This document shows positions 34,100 to 43,596 of a stretch of DNA of 64,000 nucleotides, piece by piece. Within the stretch, counting starts at the first letter, position 1. Every line of letters begins with the position of its first letter. Origin of the DNA: Pseudobutyrivibrio xylanivorans. GTDB taxonomy: Bacteria > Bacillota > Clostridia > Lachnospirales > Lachnospiraceae. The position numbers and the translations under genes were made by a program. The notes under the pieces were generated by a model. The model worked only from the letters and a program-made list of their open reading frames with translations. It had not been told where the DNA came from and did no database searches. Where the stretch lies: positions 1,302,001 to 1,366,000 of the forward strand of contig NZ_VTVE01000001.1 in assembly GCF_010906925.1 (NCBI RefSeq), in the 5' to 3' direction.

Positions 34100-34648
34100 T
34101 TAGATATTGCTTCCAAGCCATATTCTGCTTATAAGATCTATCATAAACAATACCGTAAATACGATAAAAAATGTATTATGAATTTTAGAGGATCTATACT
34201 TATTTTGCAATTTAATTATTGCTGGCTGAATCAGACAAATTGCCACCCATATCATAAGTCCAAACATCAAATCTGGAACCAGCGCAATTCGCCCCTGAAA
34301 ATTCATAAAATATCCTGTGTAATCCCACATAGGAGTGCCTATTGTAGCATCAATAATATAGCTTGCCACAAGCTCCGCCACTGTGGCCACAACTGTTCCT
34401 ACTATAAATACCCAAAGTGGCTTCTTTACTCTAAGAATCTTGAATATTCCAAGTATTATAAAAAATCCAAATCCATATATTGGCAACCACGGTCCAAATA
34501 GAAATCCTCTATTAATAAATCCTCTATGGTGATATATCATACAGCACCACACTGATTCATATACCCATCCTAGAAAGCAATATAGTAGGAAATATTCCAT
34601 ATAATCGCGAAATACATTCCATAGTTTTATTTTCTTATCATTATTCAT
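34100..34648 (-). CDS. PF06541-type membrane protein (putative ABC transporter permease)
   Basis: 182 residues starting at MNNDKKIKLW, which has AAGGGGAGAG just upstream; a longer frame from 34681 lacks a ribosome site. About five membrane helices with the family block YCFLGWVYESVWC...RGFLFGPWLPIYGFG. Annotated in databases as putative ABC permease, but no ATPase is nearby and the function is unproven. Confidence 0.85.
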   Translation of the reverse strand: MNNDKKIKLWNVFRDYMEYFLLYCFLGWVYESVWCCMIYHHRGFINRGFLFGPWLPIYGFGFFIILGIFKILRVKKPLWVFIVGTVVATVAELVASYIIDATIGTPMWDYTGYFMNFQGRIALVPDLMFGLMIWVAICLIQPAIIKLQNKYRSSKIHNTFFIVFTVLFMIDLISRIWLGSNI

Positions 34649-34691
34649 TTCTCTCCCCTTTTCATACAACACTTTCTTCATTTAAAACGCT

Positions 34692-35153
34692 TTAGTTTAG
34701 TCCTAATTCTTTGCATAGGTTATCGTATCTTTGCTGCTCTTTTTCCTTCACCGGCTTTGATGAGTCTTTAAAACAATGATCAATAACATCTGCATCTTTT
34801 AACAATTCATCCATCGGTGAGTCAACCACCAGTTTATCATCATGATGATATATAGCAGAGCATATTATATCTGTCTCTTCCTCTTTTGTTATGTTAAGCT
34901 TGCCTAGAACATCCCTAGCCAAATCCGCTCCTAGATGCGCATGGTCATCATATGAACCACTTTTGTATGCATGCATATCATGAAGCATGGCTGCCATAGC
35001 TGCCAGTTCTTCATTCATCCCACGCTTTTTTGCTAGTATTGTAGCCGCAAGGGACACACCATAAAGATGTGCAGTTGCACTCACCCTCTTATCTTCTGCC
35101 AGCATCAAAAGTTCATTATCCACATACTCTCTTAATGTTTTTAATCTACTCAT
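34692..35153 (-). CDS. HD-domain phosphohydrolase
   Basis: 153 residues from MSRLKTLREYV (an upstream TTG is possible). HD motif residues are His in ATAHLYGVSLAATILA, HD in AAMLHDMHAYKSG and a further HHDD. It is a metal-dependent phosphohydrolase; small HD proteins of this type act on nucleotides or nucleotide-like phosphates. It is 8 bases downstream of the DUF5680 gene. Confidence 0.85.
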   Translation of the reverse strand: MSRLKTLREYVDNELLMLAEDKRVSATAHLYGVSLAATILAKKRGMNEELAAMAAMLHDMHAYKSGSYDDHAHLGADLARDVLGKLNITKEEETDIICSAIYHHDDKLVVDSPMDELLKDADVIDHCFKDSSKPVKEKEQQRYDNLCKELGLN

Positions 35154-35173
35154 AGCCCTCACCAATCTCTAAG

Positions 35174-35614
35174 TTATTCCACAAGTCCACCGTGGAAAAT
35201 ACATTCATAGATCTCTTCGCCTTTATATGAAATAGTTTCTCGTCCATTAAACCACTTATAATCTCCATCGATTTTGCAATCATAAGTGTAGTCACCGTTA
35301 GTATATTTCTCCGGCCCTCTAAAAGGTTTATCCTCAGGAACTAAAAGCAGTGCCTCCTTCAAAAAATCTCCACTGAAATTATCCCCAGTTACTATTCCAA
35401 TATAATTCATACTCCAATATGGAATATCCTTAATCCAGAGAGCTTCCTCACCGGCGAATTTCCCTGTACCGAGATAGGTATCATAATACATATAATCGCC
35501 ATCTCTATAAATCAAATCATGGGATTTCTCACGAGATGATGTTGTCTCTGCCCCCTTGCCTGCATATGTAGCCTTCTTCGCCCTAATTAAAAACTCCACC
35601 AATTCTTTATCCAT
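35174..35614 (-). CDS. DUF5680 domain protein
   Basis: 146 residues with the family pattern FLIRAKKATYAGKG, SREKSHDLIYRDGDYMYYDTYLG, FAGEEALWI and WSMNYIG. Soluble, function unknown. Often found with XRE-type DNA-binding domains; here it stands alone. Confidence 0.8.
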   Translation of the reverse strand: MDKELVEFLIRAKKATYAGKGAETTSSREKSHDLIYRDGDYMYYDTYLGTGKFAGEEALWIKDIPYWSMNYIGIVTGDNFSGDFLKEALLLVPEDKPFRGPEKYTNGDYTYDCKIDGDYKWFNGRETISYKGEEIYECIFHGGLVE

Positions 35615-35659
35615 TTTTAGACTCCTCCTTGTTGCCTACAATCTTTTCTATTTATATTT

Positions 35660-36469
35660 TTATAGCTCGACTACAACTGATTCTCCTTTGGAACAATCTC
35701 CATTAAGCCATTGCCATTTTTCATGTAATTCAATTTTTCCATTATCTTTTATAGTTGGAACACTATGGCATTTTCCAGCTCGAATCTCGTCATCCAAGTT
35801 CAGATGCTCGTAATAGAAATCAAGCTCTCCTGCTGCATCAACTTTTCCAACCATAAAACCAGTCTTCACTTCCCCGCCAGAATATTCAGCAGAAAAATCT
35901 GTTCCACTTTGGTGATAGATAAACACTGTATTACCATCAACCTCACCATTTTCAGTATTGATCAATGGCACAAATTTTTTCCCATTGTAATCTATCCTTG
36001 TCTCATTCTTAGACAGTGCCTTTTCCATTACTTCATACACAAGAATCACGTCGTTTTCCACTGGATATTTGCAGTGTTCAATTGTTTCATATCCACGGCT
36101 TGAATATAAGTGACTTGCTGGCAAAGATGCATCCAAAACTGCTGACGAATAATTCAATGAAATATTCTTTTCCAAACAATCCATAATGTATGAACCATAC
36201 CCCTTTTTCTGATAGGCCGGTTCAATGTATACTCTAGTAATATGATTATCCTTATAGCAGCCAGTTCCAACACACTTTCCATCTACCTGAAGAATCCCAA
36301 CTAGCTCATCCTCAATATCTTTTAAAATGTTTTCTTTGCTATGTAAATCACTAAAAAAATCTACAACTTCTTTAGGATAATACTTAGGGTATGTACTTCG
36401 AATTGAAGATTGAACAATGTCATAAACTCTCTGTAAATCCCCAGTTGTTGCAGATAAATACTCTTTCAA
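35660..36469 (-). CDS. GNAT acetyltransferase fused to a C-terminal beta domain
   Basis: 269 residues. The N-terminal GNAT (about 1-150) has the acetyl-CoA loop YQKKGYGSYIMDCLE. The C-terminal 110 residues (YNGKKFVPLINTENGEVDGNTVFIYHQ...) match a small stand-alone protein commonly mislabelled N-acetylglutamate synthase. The fusion is continuous, with no internal stop. Acceptor unknown. Confidence 0.85.
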   Translation of the reverse strand: MKEYLSATTGDLQRVYDIVQSSIRSTYPKYYPKEVVDFFSDLHSKENILKDIEDELVGILQVDGKCVGTGCYKDNHITRVYIEPAYQKKGYGSYIMDCLEKNISLNYSSAVLDASLPASHLYSSRGYETIEHCKYPVENDVILVYEVMEKALSKNETRIDYNGKKFVPLINTENGEVDGNTVFIYHQSGTDFSAEYSGGEVKTGFMVGKVDAAGELDFYYEHLNLDDEIRAGKCHSVPTIKDNGKIELHEKWQWLNGDCSKGESVVVEL

Positions 36470-36502
36470 TTACATTTCCTCCAGTCCGTCATTTTGATGT
36501 TT

Positions 36503-37357
36503 TTATACCTTGTCTTTGTCCTTTTGTACCAATTCCTCACTGAGCTCAAACAATCTTCTTGCTAACTCCATATCCTTTGAGCGCTTTGAAGACAATGCAA
36601 TCTTACATTTATAAAAATATTCTCCTGAAATATTTTCAACAGAATCATCCGTTGCAAGGAAAATTGCTGTACGCGCCCCCTCGGCAGGTGTTTGAAAAAA
36701 TGGTTTTAGTAAACTTGTAATAGTCTTTCCAAATCCAGTGTTTCTATCTATTCCAATATTAGTCGCAACTGCACCTGGATGACAGCAGTTTACTGTGATT
36801 TTCCTATCCTTCAAACGATTTGCCAGCTCCCTTGTAAAAAGTACATTTGCAAGTTTGCTTTGAGAATATGCCTTTATAACGTTGTATCTCTTTTCTAAAT
36901 TGATATCTTCAAAATGAATATTTCCAACCTTATGAGCACCTGATGCAACATTGACGATTCTCGCCCCTTCATGCATCATATCAATCAACTTAGTAGTCAG
37001 TAAAAAATGCCCCAGATGATTGATACCAAATTGTTTTTCAAATCCTTCTTTTGTAATTTGTCTATCTAGAGAAATAAATCCAGCGTTGTTTACTAAAATA
37101 TCAATTTTCTCATATTTTTCTTTTATTGCTTCTACGAATGAATTGATTGATGAAAAATCCTCCAAGTCACAGAGCATTAGCTCTATCTTGCGATTTTTAT
37201 TTAACATCAACTTTTCAAAGGCCTCTTTGCCCCGCTTCTCATTTCTGCAAAGCATAATCACATTCGCGCCTTCGTCACTTAATGCCTCTACCGTAGCCAT
37301 ACCCATTCCCGAATTTGCTCCAGTTACTATGGCTATTTTACCGTCTAATTTTTCCAT
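36503..37357 (-). CDS. short-chain dehydrogenase/reductase
   Basis: 284 residues from MEKLDGKIAIVTGAN (an upstream TTG would overlap the 56-residue gene). The NADP-binding TGANSGMG is at about 12-19, NNAG near 89, catalytic Ser in NVASGAH and YSQSK (Tyr/Lys). Retinol-dehydrogenase-like SDRs reduce small carbonyls; substrate unknown. Confidence 0.9.
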   Translation of the reverse strand: MEKLDGKIAIVTGANSGMGMATVEALSDEGANVIMLCRNEKRGKEAFEKLMLNKNRKIELMLCDLEDFSSINSFVEAIKEKYEKIDILVNNAGFISLDRQITKEGFEKQFGINHLGHFLLTTKLIDMMHEGARIVNVASGAHKVGNIHFEDINLEKRYNVIKAYSQSKLANVLFTRELANRLKDRKITVNCCHPGAVATNIGIDRNTGFGKTITSLLKPFFQTPAEGARTAIFLATDDSVENISGEYFYKCKIALSSKRSKDMELARRLFELSEELVQKDKDKV

Positions 37358-37376
37358 ATTATTTCTATAAAAACGC

Positions 37377-37547
37377 TTATACAATAAAATATTGCATTAA
37401 CTCGTACTTCAGATTAGTTCCTTCTTCTATATCAGCTGGAAGTAGTGCCCTAGCCACAAGTTTTAACTCGTCTGAATCAATATCTGTTCTTTTTAAATTC
37501 GCATAATCCCCGTCAATAGATACGACAGTGTAGTACCAAGTTTCCAT
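37377..37547 (-). CDS. 56-residue hypothetical protein
   Basis: A complete small gene with a strong AAGGAGAAGAAT ribosome site. It begins METWYYTVVSIDGDYANLKR and ends ELMQYFIV. The beta-rich pattern with a central ALLPADIEEG recalls DUF3006-type small proteins. It precedes the SDR gene by about 20 bases in the same direction, so they may be co-transcribed. Confidence 0.7.
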   Translation of the reverse strand: METWYYTVVSIDGDYANLKRTDIDSDELKLVARALLPADIEEGTNLKYELMQYFIV

Positions 37548-37565
37548 ATTCTTCTCCTTTTATAA

Positions 37566-38011
37566 TTACTTTTCCATATATACAAACACTAATTCATCAT
37601 CAATCTTCTTTTCATCAAATTCTTTATAACCTAGCTTCTTGTAAAGCCTAATATTATCAACACTCCTTGTGCTGGTAAACAGCTCGTATCTACTATCAGG
37701 AAAACTTTTTTCTATTTCCGCTAATAATTTGCTTCCATATCCCTGACATTGATAATCAGGATGCACCATTAATTTACCGATATATGCAGTGTCTTTCTCT
37801 TTTTTGCTCTAACAGAGCCTACAATAACATTATCATCTGTGTGCATCTTCAAGATTATGCCATTGCTATATTCATCCTCAACCTCTTCAATAGTCTGCTT
37901 AAGTGGTGGGATATCATCTGTTCCAAATAATGCAGCCTCGCTTTGATATGCCAAGTACTGCAACTTTAATATCTCATCTAAATCTTGTAATTCTGCTCTA
38001 CTAATTTTCAT
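37566..38011 (-). pseudogene. GNAT acetyltransferase split by a -1 frameshift at A6G
   Basis: The two halves are in different frames. The first half starts MKISRAELQDLDEILKLQ (AAGAGG site) and is left at an in-frame A AAA AAG heptamer (about 37800) in SVRAKK. A shift to -1 continues as EKDTAYIGKLMVHPDYQCQG, restoring the acetyl-CoA loop QCQGYGSKL and the C terminus. Without the shift the protein stops 8 codons later. It could be an indel in the A-run, an assembly error, or genuine -1 frameshifting, as the heptamer is in the correct phase. It overlaps the 3' end of the chorismate mutase gene. Confidence 0.75.
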
Positions 38012-38291
38012 TTTTCCTCTTAAATTCATCCATCTCCATGTTAATAAAACTTGAAATCATTTCCCTATATAATTTCTCAACCATATCTGGATTTGCACCA
38101 TATTCCTCAGCCTTGCTTCTCACTTTATTAATCACAGCCTCAACACGATTAGGTGCTTTTACTCCGTCCTCACTCTTTTTAAAGGCAGATGCCTGTTTTA
38201 CATAATCACTTCTCTCAGCTATCAGCTTAATAATCTCATTGTCAATTCTATCTATATTAGAACGAACTTCTTCTAAACTAGCACAAATCAT
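38001..38291 (-). CDS. chorismate mutase, AroQ class
   Basis: 96 residues, all-helical AroQ fold. EEVRSNIDRIDNEIIKLIAERSDYVKQAS carries the first active-site Arg, FKKSEDGVKAPNRVEAVI the Lys, and the C-terminal helix MISSFINMEM the polar residue. It converts chorismate to prephenate, or acts as a PchB-like isochorismate lyase; the sequence alone does not decide. It is not linked to other aromatic genes here. Confidence 0.88.
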   Translation of the reverse strand: MICASLEEVRSNIDRIDNEIIKLIAERSDYVKQASAFKKSEDGVKAPNRVEAVINKVRSKAEEYGANPDMVEKLYREMISSFINMEMDEFKRKNEN

Positions 38292-38398
38292 TTTCTAATC
38301 TCCTAAAATATGCCTTACATTAAATCTATTTCTCTATTCCCTTTATTTTTTGATCCTATAGCTCATTAAACTCTAGTTTCCTTCAAATACCAGACGCT

Positions 38399-38815
38399 CT
38401 ACCATCTCTTTTCAAAGGCAATTCTCACCGCAGCAATAAAACCAATTATTGTCACGAGTGACATAACACATTTTTCAAAAACAGTACCTAGTAACTGCTG
38501 AATAATTCCAATAAAAGATAATGGCAACAAGACAATCAAGAACACTGATACAACAATTCCCCAAAACTTATTAAACTTGATTGGGATAATCTGACTTGCA
38601 ATTAACGTAATTACGATACTGATAAGTAAAATTATAATTGATGAAATTGAAGTCTGCTTAGCAACTTCAAAAGATTCTGACCGTCCACCATTTACCCAAA
38701 GATATGGTAAAACTCCTGTAATCACTAAAATATGCACAATTATTGTAAATAGACCTATAGAAACAGAAATATATCCTGCCTTTTTTAAATTGAATTTTCT
38801 AATCCACGCTAACAC
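38399..38815 (-). CDS. four-helix integral membrane protein
   Basis: 138 residues with four hydrophobic segments (YISVSIGLFTIIVHILVITGVL, SIIILLISIVITLIASQII, FWGIVVSVFLIVLLPLSFIGII, VMSLVTIIGFIAAV). No recognised family. Function unknown. Confidence 0.75.
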   Translation of the reverse strand: MLAWIRKFNLKKAGYISVSIGLFTIIVHILVITGVLPYLWVNGGRSESFEVAKQTSISSIIILLISIVITLIASQIIPIKFNKFWGIVVSVFLIVLLPLSFIGIIQQLLGTVFEKCVMSLVTIIGFIAAVRIAFEKRW

Positions 38816-38839
38816 ATTAAACTTCCCCCTAAAAAGCTC

Positions 38840-39307
38840 TTATTTAACAATACAAGTATTTCCGCCAGCGGCCCAGTCTCGGATTGGGCGAGCATCAGGA
38901 TAAAAAAGTTCATCTGGAATCTCATTTCGTGCGAAGAAGCGATGCTCCAACACTTCAGAATCCTCATCTGAAATCACACCCTCATATTCAGTTGCTCTAA
39001 AAATAACAGCTAACGAATACACCACATCGTCATTGGGATAATGAATGACTCTATCCTCTCCTGAATACAATCCAAAAAGCTCTGGGTTAAGTACGTTTAT
39101 CCCAACTTCCTCACGTATTTCTCGTTTTACAGCTTCAATATATGTTTCATGAGGCTCCAGTGCTCCGCCTGGTATACACCACTGACCATTATCGCTCCTC
39201 TTCTGTAGAAGAAGTTCACCTTTTTCATTCTCTAGGAGCAAACCGCAGCCCACACCTACAATTAAATCATGACCTATTACTTTTCTTAAGTCCTTAATAT
39301 AATCCAT
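38840..39307 (-). CDS. NUDIX hydrolase
   Basis: 155 residues. The NUDIX box is GALEPHETYIEAVKREIREE followed by VGI (about 46-68), complete in all Glu/Arg positions. It hydrolyses nucleoside diphosphates linked to another moiety; specificity unknown. It has its own AAAGGAATAG ribosome site. Confidence 0.92.
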   Translation of the reverse strand: MDYIKDLRKVIGHDLIVGVGCGLLLENEKGELLLQKRSDNGQWCIPGGALEPHETYIEAVKREIREEVGINVLNPELFGLYSGEDRVIHYPNDDVVYSLAVIFRATEYEGVISDEDSEVLEHRFFARNEIPDELFYPDARPIRDWAAGGNTCIVK

Positions 39308-39437
39308 ATTCTCTATTCCTTTTATTTTTGATTCCTGTATAGCCTGCCAATGCTATTCTTCTCTGTTTGCCATTCAAATCCCACTAGTTAATGCACGTAC
39401 CACTATTTTAGACCTCTTCTTCCATGTATTATCGCTC

Positions 39438-40616
39438 CTACATACTTGCCTTATAAATTGCAAGCATATCCGCTTCATTAAGCACCTTTGCAGAGCCTTT
39501 TTCTCCGCCAACTCCGATAGCACATTTTTTTGCCATAAGAGCAAGCTCATCTTCTGTAGGGTTAATACCTAATTCACGAAGATTTGTAGGCATCTCAATT
39601 TGTCTATAGAAATCCTCTACTGCTTCAATTCCGCGAAGTGCAATTTCCTCATCAGTGCCGCTGTTTTCTACCTCCATGACATTTAGTGCAAACTTCTTGA
39701 ATCTATGCAAACAGTTCTTATATACATATCTAGCCCAGCTTCCCCAGATAGCTGCAAGACCTGCTCCGTGGGCCACATCGTAAAGACCACCAAGCTCATG
39801 TTCTAGCTTGTGAGTCATCCAGTCACCGCCATCATTACCACAGCCTGTAAGTCCATTATGGGCAAGACTTCCCGCCCACATAACTTCTGCTCTAGCGTCA
39901 TAGTTCTTTGGATCTTTGTATAAAATAAGGGCATTTTTCTTGACGGTGCGAAGAAGCCCCTCTGCCAAAGAATCTGTAATTTCCATATTTCCACCATTTG
40001 AAAAATATCTCTCCATGGTGTGCATCATAATATCAGTACATCCACATGCTGTCTGATAGTCTGGCAATGTCATAGTCAACTCTGGATTCATGATTGCAAA
40101 TTTTGGACGCCCAAAATCACTGCTGTATCCACGCTTAACAAGACCATCCTCTTTAGTAATTACTGAAGAATCGCTCATCTCGCTACCAGTAGCAGCAATT
40201 GTAAGAATTACTCCTACTGGAAGACAGCCTTTTGCCTGTCTTTTATAATCGTAAAAATCCCATACATCTCCTTCATTGGCTACACCATATCCTATTGCCT
40301 TAGCTGAATCGATTGCACTTCCTCCACCAACTGCCAAAAGGAAATCCACGCCTTCTTTCTTGCAAAGTTCAATCCCCTCGTATACTAAACCAAGATGAGG
40401 ATTTGGAACTGCTCCACCTAATGTTACATAGCTAATTCCTGCTGCGTCCAAAGTGTCTGTCACCCTCTTTAAAAGTCCAGAGCGAACAACACTTCCACCA
40501 CCGTAATGAATTAAAAGCTTTGTACCACCAAACTCCTTTACTAAATCAGCAACCTTTGCTTCAGTATTCTTTCCAAATACCACCTTTGTAGGTGTAAAAT
40601 AATTGAAATCAAACAT
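39438..40616 (-). CDS. iron-containing alcohol dehydrogenase (butanol dehydrogenase type)
   Basis: 392 residues, group III ADH. NAD(P)-binding GGGSAIDSAKAIG (about 98-110); metal ligands Asp and His in CTDIMMHTMER, His in LEHELGGLYDVAHGAG. It is close to YugJ/BdhA-type enzymes that reduce butyraldehyde or acetaldehyde during fermentation. Strong AGAGGAGGG ribosome site. Monocistronic. Confidence 0.93.
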   Translation of the reverse strand: MFDFNYFTPTKVVFGKNTEAKVADLVKEFGGTKLLIHYGGGSVVRSGLLKRVTDTLDAAGISYVTLGGAVPNPHLGLVYEGIELCKKEGVDFLLAVGGGSAIDSAKAIGYGVANEGDVWDFYDYKRQAKGCLPVGVILTIAATGSEMSDSSVITKEDGLVKRGYSSDFGRPKFAIMNPELTMTLPDYQTACGCTDIMMHTMERYFSNGGNMEITDSLAEGLLRTVKKNALILYKDPKNYDARAEVMWAGSLAHNGLTGCGNDGGDWMTHKLEHELGGLYDVAHGAGLAAIWGSWARYVYKNCLHRFKKFALNVMEVENSGTDEEIALRGIEAVEDFYRQIEMPTNLRELGINPTEDELALMAKKCAIGVGGEKGSAKVLNEADMLAIYKASM

Positions 40617-40707
40617 GTAAAAACCCTCCTCTAAAAATCTGTTTCCTCTTAAATATTATTTTGTAACAACACAAGTAATAACCCCATTCTGTGATAAAAA
40701 ACTCCTG

Positions 40708-41160
40708 CTAAAGCTTATACTGCATAAAATTTCCGTTATGAATAAATCCATATGACGAGTACAGCTTCACACCCATATCTGAGGCAGTAATCTGTACTGT
40801 TCCGCAGCCATAGTTTCTCGCCTCTTTAACCACTCTATCAAGTAGCTCCTTTGCTATTCCTCGTCTCCTGTACTCTGGGTCTGTGTACATACTGGAAAGT
40901 AATCCCATCTTTCCAGAGGGACAGCCAAAATATGGAGGCTTCTCTACAAATGACATTCCACTTGTTCCGATGATTTTTTCTCCATCAAAGGCTAGCCAAG
41001 ATACAAATGTCCCATCAGCCATATGCCTATCATAATAATCTCTAAGAGCAGGTTCCAAATCGATTTCTTCCTTAGCCCCCTCCTCGCGAAGTTGCGTAAT
41101 TCGCATTTGAATAAATGTTTCTAAATACTCTTTGCTAAGTCTCCTATAATCAATACCCAT
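40708..41160 (-). CDS. GNAT-family N-acetyltransferase
   Basis: 150 residues from MGIDYRRLSKEYLE; an ATG four codons earlier is part of the sequence that contains the GGGAGG site, so the later ATG is preferred. The acetyl-CoA loop is PEYRRRGIAKELLDR. The C-terminal YSSYGFIHNGNFMQYKL is typical of the family. Acceptor unknown. Confidence 0.9.
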   Translation of the reverse strand: MGIDYRRLSKEYLETFIQMRITQLREEGAKEEIDLEPALRDYYDRHMADGTFVSWLAFDGEKIIGTSGMSFVEKPPYFGCPSGKMGLLSSMYTDPEYRRRGIAKELLDRVVKEARNYGCGTVQITASDMGVKLYSSYGFIHNGNFMQYKL

Positions 41161-41189
41161 AAAACCTCCCATTCAAAAGCCATTATACT

Positions 41190-42026
41190 TTAAAGCAACC
41201 CAACTTGCTCCCACATACCCTCTTGTGGATTTGCACTAAGTCGCACAACATGATCATAACCTAGAGATAATAAAATATCTTTGGCCTGTGAATACCCAGC
41301 GTCTAGCAATTTGGCATCATGACAATCAGAATTGATAATCACTTCTCCTCCCCATTCTTTCCATTCCTTAAGCAAAAATGGCGCAGGATATGGAGCCTTC
41401 ATATACCCTCTTGCCATGCCACCGGTGTTTACCTCAAGAAAAGCATTTGTTTCATACATATCTCTCAGCGCATCAAGAGCCATTTTTCTATAGGCCAAAG
41501 ACTCTTCATCATATAGATGCAATATGGAATTGTTGTATCTTAATAAATCAAAATGCCCTATTATCGCAGGCTTAAAATCAAGCACATAATCTCTAAACAA
41601 TGAAAAATATTGCTTAGCCATTTCTAGCCCACTGCCACCGCAGTATTCATCAATATATTTCTGAAGCTCCTCAGCTGCTCCATCAACCCCAACATAACTT
41701 CCATCAGGTTTCATAAAATAATGAACCGATGCAATAAAATAATCATAATCGGCTACATCTGAGCAACTATATAAATCCCGTTCAATCCCAAGATACACAG
41801 CCATCTTTCCCTTGTAGTCTTGCTGGATCTTTCTTATTTCTTTTTTATAATCACTTTCCCTGGATGGATTAATACAATGTGCCTCATCAAAAGTCTGCGG
41901 TGCATGAGATGTAAAACCAAGAGAAACAAATCCTAATTCACATGCCCTTACAGCTAGTTCCTCCGCCGTAGACTTTCCATCACAAAAAGTTGTATGCACA
42001 TGTGCTGATGATAAAACCTCTCCCAT
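41190..42026 (-). CDS. PHP-family histidinol-phosphatase
   Basis: 278 residues, HisJ/HisK group. Metal-binding motifs in order: SAHVHTTFCDG, FTSHAPQ, YLGIERD, ASVHYF, IGHFDLL and INSDCHD. It dephosphorylates histidinol phosphate in histidine synthesis, though related PHP enzymes have other substrates. Not clustered with other his genes. Confidence 0.88.
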   Translation of the reverse strand: MGEVLSSAHVHTTFCDGKSTAEELAVRACELGFVSLGFTSHAPQTFDEAHCINPSRESDYKKEIRKIQQDYKGKMAVYLGIERDLYSCSDVADYDYFIASVHYFMKPDGSYVGVDGAAEELQKYIDEYCGGSGLEMAKQYFSLFRDYVLDFKPAIIGHFDLLRYNNSILHLYDEESLAYRKMALDALRDMYETNAFLEVNTGGMARGYMKAPYPAPFLLKEWKEWGGEVIINSDCHDAKLLDAGYSQAKDILLSLGYDHVVRLSANPQEGMWEQVGLL

Positions 42027-42035
42027 ACATTCCCC

Positions 42036-42854
42036 TTAAATCTCTATCTGCAGTCCCACTTTCATCTGTTCAATTCTATCCCCAAGCTGTTCCTTTAAAA
42101 TTTTAAAGGCTCTTCCTCTAGTACAGTGTCCTGTACAAATATATTCTATTGATGTTTCTTTGATTGCAGTGGCTACATCTAATATTTCTTCATCAGTCTT
42201 GTTAAACAAATGAAAACCGCCAATATATCCATATATTTTCTTTTCAGGAAATGCCGCTTTCACCTCGTTAATGATATTTATAACCCCTCCATGTGAACAG
42301 GAATTAATAATCAATAATCCTTTATCTGTATCAACTACAAGACTTTGCTCATGGTCAAAATCATCAAAGCTCCATTTCCAGCCAGTCCTCCTATACATTT
42401 TTTCTCGTTTTCCAATGTTAGAAAGCCCCGCTGTAGTATGTGGCACTAGATATACTCCATCTGTAATTTCGTATACCCCTTCTACCTTCTCTATTCTATC
42501 TGCATAGTCCTCAAGCATTCTCTTAGGTATGCCAATATATTTCTTAAAAATGAATTTCTTATCATAACAATTTGCAGCTGTATTTTCTCTAACAAAAAGT
42601 TTTGCCTTTGAATTGTTATCAAAAAAACCAGGCATGCCGTTGGCATGATCATAGTGAGCATGACTAAGGACTCCATAATCTACCTCTGCAACATCTTCTC
42701 CCAGTCCTTTCATATTCTCAAGGAAAAGATTGGAACCGCCTGCATCCACAAGAATCTTCTTTCCATTATATTTAACAAGAAGGCTCAGTCCCCATTCACC
42801 GCATAAATTTTCACTTGCTATATTGTCAACTATGACTGTTATTTCTGTTTTCAT
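42036..42854 (-). CDS. metallo-beta-lactamase-fold hydrolase
   Basis: 272 residues. The metal motif is LSHAHYDHANG (about 81-91), later His in SCSHGGV and the terminal TGHCTRG. It is of the group annotated as dihydropterin-(ribofuranosyl)aminobenzene phosphate synthase-like, close to RNase Z-fold phosphodiesterases. Substrate unknown. 9 bases upstream of the PHP phosphatase. Confidence 0.88.
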   Translation of the reverse strand: MKTEITVIVDNIASENLCGEWGLSLLVKYNGKKILVDAGGSNLFLENMKGLGEDVAEVDYGVLSHAHYDHANGMPGFFDNNSKAKLFVRENTAANCYDKKFIFKKYIGIPKRMLEDYADRIEKVEGVYEITDGVYLVPHTTAGLSNIGKREKMYRRTGWKWSFDDFDHEQSLVVDTDKGLLIINSCSHGGVINIINEVKAAFPEKKIYGYIGGFHLFNKTDEEILDVATAIKETSIEYICTGHCTRGRAFKILKEQLGDRIEQMKVGLQIEI

Positions 42855-42864
42855 CTTCTATTAC

Positions 42865-43365
42865 CTACAATTTTTTCTCCATCAAATCGAATCGACCCTT
42901 GCGCCAATCAGCAAAACCCCTGGCCTCATAGCCATTGTGGCGATACAAGTTTTGCGCAAATGGATTTTCTGTAAAAGTATCTAGTCTAACAGATTCATAT
43001 CCCATATCCTTTATCTGGTGCTCGATGTGAATAAGAGCTGCCTTTCCTATGCCCTTATTCTGAAAACGTGGTGAAACGCAAAATCTATGCAATACATAGG
43101 CTGAGTTATCATCGTATTTCCAATTTGCATTGCCATACTGCTCGTCACACTCTCCGCTAATAACATATAAAGCAACTAAGTTATCCTCTTCGTATGCTAC
43201 GTATAGTGTCTGTTTTTCTATATCAGATTCAAAATCTCCTCTAGCAGGATAGACATCATCCCACTGATAGATTTCATGTCTTTCCATTTCCTTAACTGCA
43301 TCCCTTATCAATACACAAATATTGTCCAGATCACTCTTTGTTCCTAAGCGATATTCAATATTCAT
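42865..43365 (-). CDS. GNAT-family N-acetyltransferase
   Basis: 166 residues. The acetyl-CoA loop is PRFQNKGIGKAALIHIEHQI (about 105-124) and the C-terminal part is LYRHNGYEARGFADWRKGRF. It is followed 10 bases later by the MBL hydrolase gene, so probably co-transcribed. Acceptor unknown. Confidence 0.9.
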   Translation of the reverse strand: MNIEYRLGTKSDLDNICVLIRDAVKEMERHEIYQWDDVYPARGDFESDIEKQTLYVAYEEDNLVALYVISGECDEQYGNANWKYDDNSAYVLHRFCVSPRFQNKGIGKAALIHIEHQIKDMGYESVRLDTFTENPFAQNLYRHNGYEARGFADWRKGRFDLMEKKL

Positions 43366-43596
43366 TTTTCCTCTCCTTGCAAGTAAATAGTCCTACTATC
43401 AACTAATTAATTATGCTAATTGTATACTTTCCACCTACTAAAATAAAGATTAAATTCCCAATTATTATTAGTTCGAGTAATTGGTTGAAAATTTATTTTC
43501 TGTTCGATTGAAAAAAGAGAAAGCAGGGTGTATATTATTGATACAGATATAGAACATATTTTCGGAACTAACATTCGAGATTTCAGGAGGTTGCCT

